The position numbers and the translations under genes were made by a program. The notes under the pieces are model-generated. The model was not told the origin of the DNA and made no database searches. It worked only from the letters and a program-made list of their open reading frames with translations. Below, one piece after another: positions 25,603-34,877 of a stretch of 64,000 bases of DNA (position 1 is the first letter of the stretch; the number at the start of each line of letters is the position of its first letter). Source of the DNA: Bacteroidota bacterium (GTDB lineage: Bacteria > Bacteroidota > Ignavibacteria > Kryptoniales > JAKASW01); contig JAKAMG010000016.1 of assembly GCA_021812985.1 (NCBI GenBank), positions 1 to 64,000 on the forward strand. Direction: 5' to 3'.

Positions 25603-26331
25603 GTGGAAAATGTAAGTATATTGACGGCATTCGTATTCGGGATAATTTCCTTCGTCTCGCCGTGTGTGCTCCCGATTGTGCCAGGTTATCTATCCTTCAT
25701 AAGCGGTTACAGCTTCGATGAGCTTCTGAACAGCTCCAGGACAGATCTGTTCAAGAAGGTGACTCTCAACTCGCTCCTATTCATACTCGGGTTCTCTGTC
25801 ATATTTGTCGCCCTCGGAGCGTCTGCGACCGCGGTCGGGCAGTTCCTCGTTCAGAAACTGGAACTCCTTTCGAAGATCGCGGGGGTAATAATAATCGTGT
25901 TCGGGCTCCACATGATTGGAGTCTTTAAGATCAAGTTTCTCAATTACGAAAAGAAATTTCACACGGACAAGAAGATAGGTCCGCTCGGCTCGTTTGTCGC
26001 CGGGCTGGCATTTGCGTTCGGTTGGACGCCATGCATCGGTCCCGTGCTCGCGGCGATACTTACGATAGCGGCTCAGCAGAGCACGATAGTGAAGGGGATA
26101 GTTCTTCTCTCTGTGTATTCCCTCGGGCTCGGCATACCGTTCCTTATCACGAGCCTGAGCATTAACGCGTTTCTCGCTTTCTTCAGGAAGTTTAGCAAAT
26201 ACATCAGATGGGTTGAGGTGACAGGAGGAGTCCTGTTGATAATCGTCGGGATACTCATAATGACAAACAACTTAACCGTGCTTTCAGGTTACTTTGCGAG
26301 GTGGTTCCCGTTCCTTAACCAACTGTCATGA
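25603..26331 (+). CDS. ccdA: CcdA-family thiol-disulfide electron transporter
   Basis: 242 residues with six membrane helices. The two functional cysteines are in helix 1 (ISFVSPCVLPIVPGY, Cys near residue 21) and helix 4 (FGWTPCIGPVLAAI, Cys near residue 146). CcdA/DsbD-type proteins carry electrons from cytoplasmic thioredoxin to periplasmic thiol proteins used in cytochrome c maturation and related reduction. The start is GTG 25603 with GAGGAGATA ahead. The likely external acceptors are the TlpA- and thioredoxin-like proteins at 34-35.5 kb. Korarchaeal-type fusions are absent. Confidence 0.92.
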   Translation: MENVSILTAFVFGIISFVSPCVLPIVPGYLSFISGYSFDELLNSSRTDLFKKVTLNSLLFILGFSVIFVALGASATAVGQFLVQKLELLSKIAGVIIIVFGLHMIGVFKIKFLNYEKKFHTDKKIGPLGSFVAGLAFAFGWTPCIGPVLAAILTIAAQQSTIVKGIVLLSVYSLGLGIPFLITSLSINAFLAFFRKFSKYIRWVEVTGGVLLIIVGILIMTNNLTVLSGYFARWFPFLNQLS

Positions 26332-26356
26332 AGGCAACTAATCAGAGGAAATATGA

Positions 26357-28192
26357 ATGAGTAAGACGATTGAAACTTTGGATGATGTGGTGATACGGTT
26401 TGCCGGGGATTCTGGTGATGGTATGCAGCTTACCGGTACGCAGTTCACCAACACCACCGCCCTGGTCGGAAACGATCTGAGTACATTACCCGATTATCCC
26501 GCGGAGATACGCGCCCCTGCCGGAACACTTTTCGGCGTTTCGAGCTTTCAGCTTCACTTCTCAAGTTGGGATATCCTGACTCCGGGAGATCATCCCGATG
26601 TTCTCGTCGCGATGAACCCCGCTGCTTTGAAGGTCCATCTCAAAGACCTCAAGAAAGGCGGAGTCATCATAGCCAATACAGATGCGTTCGATGATAAGAA
26701 TCTCAGCCTCGCTGGTTACGAAGGGAGTCCGCTCGGCACGGAAGCGCTAAGCAACTACCAGGTGATCGAGGTGCCGATTACCAAGCTCACGCTGAACGCA
26801 TTGCAGGGAAGCGGCCTTTCACAGAAGGAGATGGTCCGCTGCAAGAACTTCTTCGCGCTCGGTCTGATGTACTGGATGTATTCCCGTCCGGTCGAGCCTA
26901 CCGAGAAGTGGATAAAGGAGAAGTTCGGGAAGGAGCCGGAAATAGCCGCGGCGAACGATAAGGCGCTCAAGGCTGGCTATTACTACGGCGAATCGACGGA
27001 GGCCTTCGCGGCTCGCTTCGAGGTGAAACCTGCGCAGCTCAAGCCGGGTCTCTACAGGAACATAACAGGGAACGAAGCTACTGCGCTTGGTGTCGTGGCC
27101 GCGGCGGAAAAAGCTGGAATACCGCTCTACTATGCCAGCTATCCGATAACCCCCGCAAGCGATATACTTCACAACCTGTCGGCCTACAAGAACTTTGACG
27201 TGAAGACTTATCAGGCTGAAGATGAGATAGCTGCCGCGGGCGCGGCAGTCGGCGCTGCCTACGCAGGGAATTTAGCCGTCACCGGAACGAGTGGTCCCGG
27301 CGCCGCCCTTAAATCAGAGACGATTAGTCTCGCTGTCATGCTTGAGCTTCCCCTCGTCATAGTCGACGTCCAGCGCGGCGGTCCTTCAACGGGTCTGCCG
27401 ACAAAGACCGAGCAGTCTGACCTCATGTTTGTCACATACGGCCGTCATGGAGAGGCGCCCGCTCCCGTAATCGCGGCGGCGACTCCTGCCGACTGCTTCC
27501 ACATGGCATATGAGGCCGCACGGATTGCCGTGAAGTACATGACCCCCGTTTATCTTCTGACAGACGGCTACCTTGCCAACGGCAGCGAGCCCTGGCTCGT
27601 CCCAGCCGCGAAGGAACTTCAGGAGATCCCGGTCCATTTCAGGACGGATCCTGAGAACTTCCATCCCTACGCCAGAAACGAGAACAACGTCCGCCCGTGG
27701 GCTCTCCCGGGAACGCCCGGTCTTGAACACCGTATCGGCGGTCTCGAGAAGGCAAACATTTCAGGCAACGTCAGTTATGATCCTGACAACCATGATTTCA
27801 TGGTACACCTCAGGGCCGAGAAGGTTAAGGGCATAGAGAAGGATATCCCTCTCCAGGAAGTCTACGGCGAGCAAAGCGGAGAGCTTCTCGTTGTGAGCTG
27901 GGGCGGCACGTATGGCACCATCAGATCGACGGTGGACAGAATGCGCAAGAACGGATACAAGGTGTCGCATGCCCATCTCCGTTACCTCAACCCGTTCCCG
28001 AGAAACCTCGGCGAAGTACTGAAGAACTTCAAGACGATCTTCGTTCCGGAGATCAACCTCGGTCAGCTTGCAAAGCTCATCAGGGCGGAGTTCCTCATTC
28101 CGGTGGTCCAGTTCAATAAGGTGCGTGGTCTACCCATCCGGTCAGCCGAGCTCGAACAGGCAATTAAAGATGCATTAGGAGGTGCTAAGTAA
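26357..28192 (+). CDS. korA: 2-oxoacid:ferredoxin oxidoreductase, fused gamma-alpha subunit (KorA type)
   Basis: 611 residues. The gamma domain is at about 1-195 ([20 protein letters not shown]...). The alpha pyrimidine-binding domain follows, with [38 protein letters not shown] and [14 protein letters not shown], and the C-terminal domain runs to 611. With KorB it interconverts 2-oxoglutarate (or another 2-oxoacid) plus CoA and succinyl-CoA plus CO2 using ferredoxin. In Chlorobi relatives this enzyme serves the TCA or reverse TCA cycle; the direction here is not known. Its TAA overlaps the korB ATG. Confidence 0.93.
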   Translation: MSKTIETLDDVVIRFAGDSGDGMQLTGTQFTNTTALVGNDLSTLPDYPAEIRAPAGTLFGVSSFQLHFSSWDILTPGDHPDVLVAMNPAALKVHLKDLKKGGVIIANTDAFDDKNLSLAGYEGSPLGTEALSNYQVIEVPITKLTLNALQGSGLSQKEMVRCKNFFALGLMYWMYSRPVEPTEKWIKEKFGKEPEIAAANDKALKAGYYYGESTEAFAARFEVKPAQLKPGLYRNITGNEATALGVVAAAEKAGIPLYYASYPITPASDILHNLSAYKNFDVKTYQAEDEIAAAGAAVGAAYAGNLAVTGTSGPGAALKSETISLAVMLELPLVIVDVQRGGPSTGLPTKTEQSDLMFVTYGRHGEAPAPVIAAATPADCFHMAYEAARIAVKYMTPVYLLTDGYLANGSEPWLVPAAKELQEIPVHFRTDPENFHPYARNENNVRPWALPGTPGLEHRIGGLEKANISGNVSYDPDNHDFMVHLRAEKVKGIEKDIPLQEVYGEQSGELLVVSWGGTYGTIRSTVDRMRKNGYKVSHAHLRYLNPFPRNLGEVLKNFKTIFVPEINLGQLAKLIRAEFLIPVVQFNKVRGLPIRSAELEQAIKDALGGAK

Positions 28193-29235
28193 TGGATACG
28201 ACAAAAGGAAACGGTGACGTTCAAACTAAGAAATACACGGCAAAAGACTTCGCGTCTGATCAGGATGTAAGATGGTGTCCGGGATGCGGTGATTACTCAA
28301 TCCTCGCCCAGGTCCAGAGAATACTCCCTGAACTCGACACGCCGAAAGAGAAACATGTTTTCATTTCCGGAATCGGATGCTCAAGCAGGTTCCCTTACTA
28401 CATGGATGCGTATGGTGTTCATGGCATACACGGCAGGGCCCCTGCGATAGCAAGCGGCGTTAAGACGGCTAACCCCGAGCTTAACGTCTGGGTCGTCTCC
28501 GGAGACGGTGACGCTCTCTCGATAGGCGGCAACCATCTGATACATTCTCTCAGAAGGAACATCGGGCTGAAGATACTCATGTTCAACAATCGTATCTACG
28601 GTCTGACGAAGGGGCAATACTCGCCCACATCAGAGCTCGGCAAGAAGACGAAGTCGACGCCTTTTGGGACTATCGACTATCCCTTCAATCCGGTCCAGCT
28701 CGCCCTGGGAGCGGAGGGCACTTTTGTTGCCCGTTGTCTCGATCGCGATCCGAAACATCTTCAGCAGGTTCTTCTCAGGGCCGCAAGGCATGAGGGGACG
28801 TCGTTCATTGAGATTTACCAAAACTGCAATGTCTTCAACGACGGCGCATTCCTTCAACTGACCGAAAAGGAGACTAAGCCTGATAACGTGCTTTATCTCG
28901 AACATGGCAAACCTCTCGTTTTCGGAAAGGACAATGACAAGGGAGTGCGGCTGAACGGCTTCACGCCTGAGGTCGTGTCTTTGAAGGACGGGAAATACGG
29001 CATGTCGGACCTTCTCGTTTATGACGAGACCTCCTTTGATCTTGCTGTGCTGCTCGCGACCTTCAGCGACCGTCAAGGATTCCCGACGCCGATCGGAGTC
29101 TTCTTCCAGACAGAGAGAAAGGCTTACGAGGATATGATGGTTAAGCAGATTGAGGACGTGAAGAAGAAGCGCGGCGAGGGAGACCTCGACAAGCTGCTCA
29201 GATCCGGAAACACCTGGGTCGTTTCGTCCAATTAA
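28192..29235 (+). CDS. korB: 2-oxoacid:ferredoxin oxidoreductase beta subunit (KorB type)
   Basis: 347 residues with the thiamine-diphosphate site: WCPGCGDYSIL (about 23-33, Cys pair), SGIGCSSRFPYYM, and the ThDP-binding GDGDALSIGGNHLIHSLRRN, followed by NNRIYGLTKGQ. A C-terminal extension of about 60 residues (from DLAVLLATFSDRQGFPTPIGVF) matches KorB and not PorB. It starts in the last base of korA (TAATG). A terminator follows at 29261. Confidence 0.93.
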   Translation: MDTTKGNGDVQTKKYTAKDFASDQDVRWCPGCGDYSILAQVQRILPELDTPKEKHVFISGIGCSSRFPYYMDAYGVHGIHGRAPAIASGVKTANPELNVWVVSGDGDALSIGGNHLIHSLRRNIGLKILMFNNRIYGLTKGQYSPTSELGKKTKSTPFGTIDYPFNPVQLALGAEGTFVARCLDRDPKHLQQVLLRAARHEGTSFIEIYQNCNVFNDGAFLQLTEKETKPDNVLYLEHGKPLVFGKDNDKGVRLNGFTPEVVSLKDGKYGMSDLLVYDETSFDLAVLLATFSDRQGFPTPIGVFFQTERKAYEDMMVKQIEDVKKKRGEGDLDKLLRSGNTWVVSSN

Positions 29236-29260
29236 CTGGCTCGAATCCATGTTCTAACGG

Positions 29261-29292
29261 AAGGGGCGGTCTTGAGGCCGCCCCTTTGTTTT
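29261..29292 (+). terminator. Rho-independent terminator after korAB
   Basis: AAGGGGCGG/CCGCCCCTT, a 9-bp GC-rich stem with an 8-nt loop, followed by TGTTTTA. It lies 25 bases beyond the korB stop. Confidence 0.85.
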
Positions 29293-29502
29293 AGTGAGGG
29301 AGTGATCGGAATTCTCCACGTGTATTCCGGACGTTGCGCTTTGAACAGGTATCGGACAAGCTTCCGTTCAACATTGGAACTTGGCTTTCCGACGCGAGTT
29401 TTGGATATTGTCTGGTAATTTATGACAGGAAGCAGCCCTCCCCCGTTCAGGAGTCTTCTTTCTGAAAATCTCATATTATAAAATACTTAGGAGGAGGTAG
29501 AA

Positions 29503-30498
29503 ATGGAGCATCAGGAGCTTACCGGCATCTTCCGGAAGTTGATCGATGCTAATTCGAAATTCGTTCTTACGACGCACGTTAATCCGGACGCGGACGGTCT
29601 CGGCTCTGAGCTCGCGCTGAGCAGGTTTCTCGGAAAAATCGGGAAGGAATGCGTTGTCATCAACCACAGCGAGACGCCGGCCAATCATCGGTTCCTGGAC
29701 CACGATAACGAGATAAGGACTTTTGTGCCGGAGCGGGACAAGGATCTTGTGCTTGGCGCAGACGTGCTGATCGCACTGGACATGAACAACCCTGGTCGGC
29801 TAAGGAGCCTCGAGAAGTATTTCCTGGAAAGCCCCGCGACCAAGATCATAATAGATCACCACCTCGAGGCGGACGATTTCGTCGATTACAAGTTGATAGA
29901 TCTTGACTCGCCCGCCACCGCAGAGATTGTCTACAGATGTCTTGCCGCGTATGACACTAATCTAATTGATAAGTCGATCGCGGAAGCCCTCTACGCCGGA
30001 CTGATGACGGACACGGGTTCATTCCGGTTTCCGAGGACTGACGGGGAGGTCCACAGGATTGTGGGGCACCTCCTCGATCTCGGAGTGGATCCGTTCTATG
30101 TGTACCACAATCTTTTTGAAGAGAATTCGCTCGGCAGAACCCGGCTTCTCGGCGAAATGCTTTCGACTCTGGATCTGGCTTATGACGGAAGGGTTTCCTA
30201 CGCTTCCATATCGCTTGAACAGCTGAAGAGGAACAATGTCGTTCCCGACGACGTTGACAACTTCGTCAATCAGGCGGGTGCCATATCGGGTGTTATAATG
30301 ACGCTGTTCTTTCTCGAGCTCGATGACGGTGTGAAAATAAGTTTCAGGTCGAAAGGGGAAACTCCGGTGAATGAGCTCGCGAAGCTCTACGGCGGCGGAG
30401 GGCACAAGAACGCCTCCGGAGCGAGGCTTACGGGAGTTAAGCTCGGTGATGCGGTTAGAAGAGTCCTCGCCGATGCATCACAAATTCTGACGAAATGA
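29503..30498 (+). CDS. nrnA: NrnA-like DHH/DHHA1 phosphoesterase
   Basis: 331 residues. The DHH domain has TTHVNPDADGLGSELAL (about 24-40), ALDMNNPGRL and the name motif IIDHHLEADDF (about 116-126). The DHHA1 domain ends with GGGGHKNASGA (about 300-310). The family degrades very short RNAs (nano-RNA) and often pAp; which activity dominates is not visible. ATG 29503 has AGGAGGT. It overlaps the reading frame leading into pepA by a few bases, so the two are coupled. Confidence 0.92.
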   Translation: MEHQELTGIFRKLIDANSKFVLTTHVNPDADGLGSELALSRFLGKIGKECVVINHSETPANHRFLDHDNEIRTFVPERDKDLVLGADVLIALDMNNPGRLRSLEKYFLESPATKIIIDHHLEADDFVDYKLIDLDSPATAEIVYRCLAAYDTNLIDKSIAEALYAGLMTDTGSFRFPRTDGEVHRIVGHLLDLGVDPFYVYHNLFEENSLGRTRLLGEMLSTLDLAYDGRVSYASISLEQLKRNNVVPDDVDNFVNQAGAISGVIMTLFFLELDDGVKISFRSKGETPVNELAKLYGGGGHKNASGARLTGVKLGDAVRRVLADASQILTK

Positions 30499-30518
30499 AC
30501 CTTTACGATGGAGGAAAA

Positions 30519-32033
30519 ATGAATGTCGATTTTAAAGAGAGAGATTTCACGGCATTAAAGGCCGATGCTTTGGTCCTTGTTCTGACCAAGGAAGACGTTG
30601 CTGCAGGCAGCAAGGTGAAGAAGCCGGGGAGGCTTGTCGCCGCGTTTCGCGGGGACGAGTCACAGCTCCTGGCGGCGCTCAGCGGCAGCAATTTCTCAGG
30701 CGACAAGGGGGAACAGGTAGCCGTTTACGGACTCGGAAAGTACAAGGTAGTCTTCCTCGTCGGAGCGGGGGACGAATCCGAATTGACGGGTGAAAGACTG
30801 AGGAGGGCGGCTTCAGCCGGCGTGAGGGCGGCGCAGTCGGGGAGATTTGAGTCCGTAGTTATGGCGACGCTTGATTCACTTCTCGAGAAGATGAGCCATT
30901 ACGAGGTGGTCCATTCCCTGCTGGAGGGCGGCATCCTCGGTGCGTACAAGTTTGACAAGTATTTCACGCTCAACGGGAAAAATCACAAGCTCAGATCCAT
31001 AACCATCGCGTTCAGTAGAGTGGACGCGAGCATCGGCCGAAAAGCGGCAAGAGACGCACAGCTGGTATGTGAGGCGGTCTACCTTACGCGCGATCTTTGC
31101 AATGCTCCGGCAAACGAAGTTTATCCTGAAGTACTAGCAGAGGTGGCAACAAAGATGGCTAGGAAGTATCACGTCAGGGCGAGGATCCTTGATGAGAGAC
31201 AGATAAGAAAACTCAGGATGGGCGGACTCCTGGCAGTGAACTCAGGGAGCGCGAGGCCGCCAAGGTTCATCACTCTTGAGTATAAAGGTAATCCACGGAG
31301 CAGGGACTGGTACGTGATCGTCGGAAAGGGGATCACGTTCGACAGCGGCGGAATTTCGTTGAAGCCTGCAGCCGGCATGGGAGAAATGAAGATGGATATG
31401 TCCGGCGCGGCAGCGGTTATAGGAACCATTCAGGCGCTTGCTTCACTTAAGATACCTGTTAACGTGGCAGGACTCGCTCCGTCTACAGAGAACCTCCCCG
31501 GCGGAAAGGCCTATAAACCAGGGGATGTCGTCAAAACAATGTCCGGTATCACGATTGAAGTCGACAACACCGATGCTGAGGGAAGAATAATCCTCTCGGA
31601 CGCGCTCCATTATGCGAAGCGTTATAATCCCAAAGCGATTATTGATATGGCGACGCTGACAGGCGCTTGCGTCGTCGCTCTGGGCCATCACGCCACAGGT
31701 ATGCTTGGGACGGGCGATGAGGTTATGTCTCTGCTGAAAGAGGCAGGCGAGAAAACGTTCGAGCGTGTCTGGCAGCTCCCCGTTTACGAGGAATATGAGA
31801 AGCAGATAAAGAGCGACATTGCGGACGTGAAAAACGTCGGGGGGCGATGGGCCGGCACGATTACCGCGGCCTTATTCCTCAAGAAGTTTGTGGGTGATTA
31901 TCCATGGGTTCACCTCGACATTGCCGGCACCGCCATGCTCGAGGAGCAGGGTGAATATTCGGCCCGCGGCGGCTCAGGAGTGGGAGTCAGGCTTCTGACT
32001 CAGTTTTTCAAGCAAATTGCCTCGCAAAGGTGA
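30519..32033 (+). CDS. pepA: Leucyl aminopeptidase, M17 family
   Basis: 504 residues. The N-terminal macro-like domain (about 1-160) precedes the catalytic domain with VGKGITFDSGGISLKPA, MKMDMSGAAAV and NTDAEGRIILSDAL, which supply the two-metal ligands Lys/Asp/Asp/Glu. It removes N-terminal residues from peptides in the cytoplasm as a hexamer. ATG 30519 has GGAGG ahead and is preferred over the ATG at 30495, which overlaps nrnA. Confidence 0.95.
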   Translation: MNVDFKERDFTALKADALVLVLTKEDVAAGSKVKKPGRLVAAFRGDESQLLAALSGSNFSGDKGEQVAVYGLGKYKVVFLVGAGDESELTGERLRRAASAGVRAAQSGRFESVVMATLDSLLEKMSHYEVVHSLLEGGILGAYKFDKYFTLNGKNHKLRSITIAFSRVDASIGRKAARDAQLVCEAVYLTRDLCNAPANEVYPEVLAEVATKMARKYHVRARILDERQIRKLRMGGLLAVNSGSARPPRFITLEYKGNPRSRDWYVIVGKGITFDSGGISLKPAAGMGEMKMDMSGAAAVIGTIQALASLKIPVNVAGLAPSTENLPGGKAYKPGDVVKTMSGITIEVDNTDAEGRIILSDALHYAKRYNPKAIIDMATLTGACVVALGHHATGMLGTGDEVMSLLKEAGEKTFERVWQLPVYEEYEKQIKSDIADVKNVGGRWAGTITAALFLKKFVGDYPWVHLDIAGTAMLEEQGEYSARGGSGVGVRLLTQFFKQIASQR

Positions 32034-32102
32034 ATTTTCCCCCAAACCCGGAAACCATTTCGATGGAGAGGCATCTAACCAACAGAACGAAAGGAAGCGA
32101 AA

Positions 32103-32453
32103 ATGGCAAACATAAAAGACGCTACGACAAGCACATTCGAAAGCGAAGTCCTCAATTCAGCCGAGCCGGTTCTCATTGATTTCTGGGCACCCTGGTGCGG
32201 CCCGTGCAGAATGGTTGCCCCCGTCGTCGAAGAGATCGCCAAGGAGTATGACGGGAAGGTTAAAGTGATGAAGCTTAACACTGATGAGAATATGGATATC
32301 GCCATAAAATACAACATCCTCAGCATCCCGACGCTCGGATTCTTCAAGGGTGGGCAGATGGTTGAAAGGATTATCGGCGCGGTCCCAAAGAAAGTTATCG
32401 TGGACAAAATCGCCAAGACGTTCGCTGATGTCTCGGCGGCAAATACTAACTAA
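32103..32453 (+). CDS. trxA: Thioredoxin
   Basis: 116 residues, a single thioredoxin fold. The active site is [10 protein letters not shown] (about residues 28-37, Cys32/Cys35 by family pattern) and the cis-Pro loop is SIPTLGFF. It reduces cytoplasmic disulfides and could feed CcdA. AAAGGAAG precedes the ATG. It is the first gene of an eleven-gene run with gaps of at most 18 bases. Confidence 0.96.
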   Translation: MANIKDATTSTFESEVLNSAEPVLIDFWAPWCGPCRMVAPVVEEIAKEYDGKVKVMKLNTDENMDIAIKYNILSIPTLGFFKGGQMVERIIGAVPKKVIVDKIAKTFADVSAANTN

Positions 32454-32462
32454 GGGAAAGAA

Positions 32463-33104
32463 ATGGCATTCATTCAGGAATCTGACATAGCTGAGATAAA
32501 GGCCCAGATAGGTGAATTGAAAGATGAGGTCAAGATACTGGTTTTCACGCAGAGTGAGAACTGTCAGTATTGCGGCGAAGTTCAGACGATCCTCGAGGAG
32601 TTTTCGCAAATAATAGACAAGGTGAAGTTGGAAAAGTACGACATCGAGTCGAATGGGGAACTTGCGAGGAAGTACGATGTGAAGCGCGCGCCTGCGATCG
32701 TCATAATGGGACCTAAGGATTATGGGATCCGTTACTACGGATTGCCTGCGGGCTACGAGTTCGTCGCACTGATGAACGCGGTCAGGATGGTTGGCTCGAA
32801 TAATCATGAGCTGGCTGCCGAAACCGTCGAGAAGCTCTCCGGTCTTACTAAGCCGGTGCACATACAGGTCTTTGTAACCCCTTCTTGCCCTTACTGTCCG
32901 AACGCGGTCACGCTCTCGCATCAGTTTGCGATGGCCAGCGATCTCATCACGGCAGACGCGGTCGAAGCCACGGAGTTCCCGGAACTGTCGATGCAGTACA
33001 ACGTCCGGGGAGTGCCAAGAATAGTGGTCAACGAAGAACACCACTTCGAAGGCGCGATGCCCGAACAGTACTTCGTTGAGGAAGTCCTGAAGGCGGTGAA
33101 TTGA
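32463..33104 (+). CDS. Glutaredoxin-like protein disulfide oxidoreductase with two CxxC sites
   Basis: 213 residues made of two thioredoxin folds. The first active site is NCQYCGE (about residues 33-39) and the second is SCPYCPN (about 141-147); each half has its cis-Pro loop (RAPAIVIM, GVPRIVVN). This is the layout of PDO proteins, most typical of thermophiles, where they handle intracellular disulfides with a thioredoxin reductase. It starts 9 bases after trxA. The exact activity (oxidase, reductase or isomerase) cannot be read from the sequence. Confidence 0.9.
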   Translation: MAFIQESDIAEIKAQIGELKDEVKILVFTQSENCQYCGEVQTILEEFSQIIDKVKLEKYDIESNGELARKYDVKRAPAIVIMGPKDYGIRYYGLPAGYEFVALMNAVRMVGSNNHELAAETVEKLSGLTKPVHIQVFVTPSCPYCPNAVTLSHQFAMASDLITADAVEATEFPELSMQYNVRGVPRIVVNEEHHFEGAMPEQYFVEEVLKAVN

Positions 33105-33105
33105 G

Positions 33106-33309
33106 TTGGAGTTCGATCCCAATCATCCTCTTCGGAGTCAGAAATGCGGAAGGTGCGGCGCTCTCCTCAAGCCTCAGATGGGGTGCTGCGGAAGCATCTT
33201 TTACTTCAATTGCGAAAAATGCGGCAATCTTATGGCGTTAACCGATAAGATGGTCGCCTCAATGATAGAGCAATACGAAAAATCGAAGGAAGAAAATGCA
33301 CGGACATAG
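33106..33309 (+). CDS. Cysteine-rich zinc-ribbon-like mini-protein
   Basis: 67 residues with seven cysteines: CGRCG (about 14-18), GCCGS (about 27-30) and CEKCG (about 36-40). The outer CxxC pairs suggest a zinc or Fe-S knuckle, with the CC pair between them unusual. A helical charged tail follows. Start TTG 33106 is the only option, one base after the previous stop. I do not recognise a named family. Position inside the thiol operon suggests a metal or sulfur role. Confidence 0.75.
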   Translation: MEFDPNHPLRSQKCGRCGALLKPQMGCCGSIFYFNCEKCGNLMALTDKMVASMIEQYEKSKEENART

Positions 33310-33865
33310 GTTTGAAGCGAAGCACCACAAGAGACTTGATTCGCCCTACCGCAGGAGGATACTTCCCCCTGCCGCGACGCTGAAGAGATTCGGCCTTAAA
33401 AAGGGGATGTCGGTAGCGGATATTGGAGCTGGCTCAGGATATTTTCTCTTTCCGGCCGCGAGAATTGTTGGCAAGGGCGCTGCGGCGTATGCGGTCGACG
33501 CCTCGAAGGACATGCTCGAGGTTATCGCGAGCAAGAGGCCTCCGTCTAACGTCGTGCTCTCGCATACAAAGGACGGCTACAGGTTCAACATCGACTCGAA
33601 GTCGGTGGATTATGTCGTGGCGAGCGCAATAGTCCACGAAAATGAGCCGGTAAAGTTCCTCAAGGAAATTAACAGGATAATGAAGAAGGGCGCGACGCTT
33701 CTCGTGATCGAATGGAGGAAAGAGTCGACCCGGTCCGGCCCGCCCATGGAAGAGCGGCTCGCTCCTGAGCAGGTTAAGGAATTCTTGGCGAAGAGCAAGC
33801 TCAAGACCGTGAAGACTGTCGTTCTGAATGCAAGATATTATGCGGTTGTCGCAAAGAAGGGGTGA
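33296..33865 (+). CDS. Class I SAM-dependent methyltransferase
   Basis: 189 residues. A positively charged start (MHGHRFEAKHHKRLDSPYRRR) leads into motif I VADIGAGSGYFLFPAARIVG (about 41-60), the acidic VDASKDML end of beta-2 and the YVVASAIVHE motif. The C-terminal strands are shortened, as in the small UbiE/Methyltransf_11 type that handles small molecules or metalloids. The substrate is unknown. It overlaps the preceding gene by 14 bases. The RRILPP segment after the His-rich start is common in relatives of this kind. Confidence 0.85.
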   Translation: MHGHRFEAKHHKRLDSPYRRRILPPAATLKRFGLKKGMSVADIGAGSGYFLFPAARIVGKGAAAYAVDASKDMLEVIASKRPPSNVVLSHTKDGYRFNIDSKSVDYVVASAIVHENEPVKFLKEINRIMKKGATLLVIEWRKESTRSGPPMEERLAPEQVKEFLAKSKLKTVKTVVLNARYYAVVAKKG

Positions 33866-33869
33866 CCTG

Positions 33870-34070
33870 ATGAACAATCTCAGGAACCTGGCCTCCAGGA
33901 AGAACCTCACCAGAATCGTCTTCGCACTCGCGGGTGCCATCGCGGGCTATGCATACTACCATTTCGTCGGATGCGCAACCGGTACATGCCCAATAACAGG
34001 CAATCCATACATGAGCACAGCTTACGGAAGTCTGATGGGCTACACGCTCGGAATGATCAAAGAGGACTGA
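33870..34070 (+). CDS. Small membrane protein with CATGTCPITGNP motif (DUF6132-like)
   Basis: 66 residues with two membrane helices (about 13-32 and 45-62) separated by a loop GCATGTCPITGNPYMS containing two cysteines. It resembles DUF6132 proteins of unknown function. ATG 33870 follows GGTGACC, 4 bases after the methyltransferase. A second, 58-residue protein with the related loop GACPILCNPK is encoded at 35881-36057 in the same operon. Two spaced cysteines in a membrane loop could take part in thiol exchange or metal binding; that is inference. Confidence 0.8.
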   Translation: MNNLRNLASRKNLTRIVFALAGAIAGYAYYHFVGCATGTCPITGNPYMSTAYGSLMGYTLGMIKED

Positions 34071-34073
34071 ATA

Positions 34074-34463
34074 ATGTTAATCGTTGTCTATATACTATTG
34101 GGAATTTTTGTCGCGTTTATGGGAATGCAGTACTTCATGATCCTGAAGAGCAAGCGGAACAAAGGGAAGAGGGTTGAGCAGGTCGGCGGCAAGATCGGGA
34201 AGGCAATCCTGTCTGGAAAGAGGGCGATGGTGTATTTCTATTCGCCCTCGTGCAGGGCATGCAAGTACCAGACGCCGATCATAGACCGTCTGATTTCCGA
34301 CGGGCACAGCGTACACAAAGTGGACATAACCCGCGACATGGCCACCGCGAGAAAGTTTGGAGTCATGGCCACGCCGACGACGGTTGTTCTTCAAGGGAAC
34401 GAGATTATCGAATTTCTCGTCGGTGCGAAGCCGGAAGATAAACTAAGAAGAGTTTTGGATTAG
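34074..34463 (+). CDS. Membrane-anchored thioredoxin-like protein
   Basis: 129 residues: an N-terminal helix (about 1-25, MLIVVYILLGIFVAFMGMQY) followed by a thioredoxin fold with active site SPSCRACKYQTP (Cys pair CRAC, about 59-62) and the cis-Pro loop MATPTTVVL. The K/R-rich segment after the helix suggests that the thioredoxin part is cytoplasmic. It lies 3 bases after the small membrane protein gene. It probably transfers electrons or sulfur at the inner membrane. Confidence 0.87.
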   Translation: MLIVVYILLGIFVAFMGMQYFMILKSKRNKGKRVEQVGGKIGKAILSGKRAMVYFYSPSCRACKYQTPIIDRLISDGHSVHKVDITRDMATARKFGVMATPTTVVLQGNEIIEFLVGAKPEDKLRRVLD

Positions 34464-34480
34464 AGAGGCAAAAGAAAGAA

Positions 34481-34876
34481 ATGTCAACAGGTGACAAGCT
34501 GGCATACGTCGTTTCAAGCGCGCGCGGCTTCGATGAGTTGGTCGAGGCCGTCGAGAAGAAGGTGTCGGAAAACGGTTTCCGGGTCCTTCACACGCATGAT
34601 GTCCAGAATACGCTGAAAGAAAAGGGGATCGATTTCCCCGCGTACAAAATCATCGAGTTGTGCAATGCCAAGCTCGCGCATGCGGTCTTGCAGGCGGACA
34701 GGAATATCGGGCTCATGATGCCGTGCAAGATAAATGTGTACGAGAAGGATGGGAAGAGGTATCTGGCCGGAATGTTGCCGACTCTCATCTCAGAGTTTTT
34801 CCCGGAGGCGTCCCTCGGCAGCGCGCCGGAAGATGTGGAAAAAGTCATAAAGAAAATAATCGACGAGGTGAAGTAA
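34481..34876 (+). CDS. DUF302 domain protein
   Basis: 131 residues, a single DUF302 fold: FDELVEAVEKKVSENGFRVL at the start, HTHDVQ, and the conserved cysteines in IIELCNAKLAHAVL (about 59-72) and GLMMPCKINVYE (about 81-92). Family function is unknown; members are frequent next to sulfur-handling or redox genes. No signal peptide, so cytoplasmic. It lies 17 bases after the thioredoxin-like gene. Confidence 0.88.
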   Translation: MSTGDKLAYVVSSARGFDELVEAVEKKVSENGFRVLHTHDVQNTLKEKGIDFPAYKIIELCNAKLAHAVLQADRNIGLMMPCKINVYEKDGKRYLAGMLPTLISEFFPEASLGSAPEDVEKVIKKIIDEVK

Positions 34877-34877
34877 A

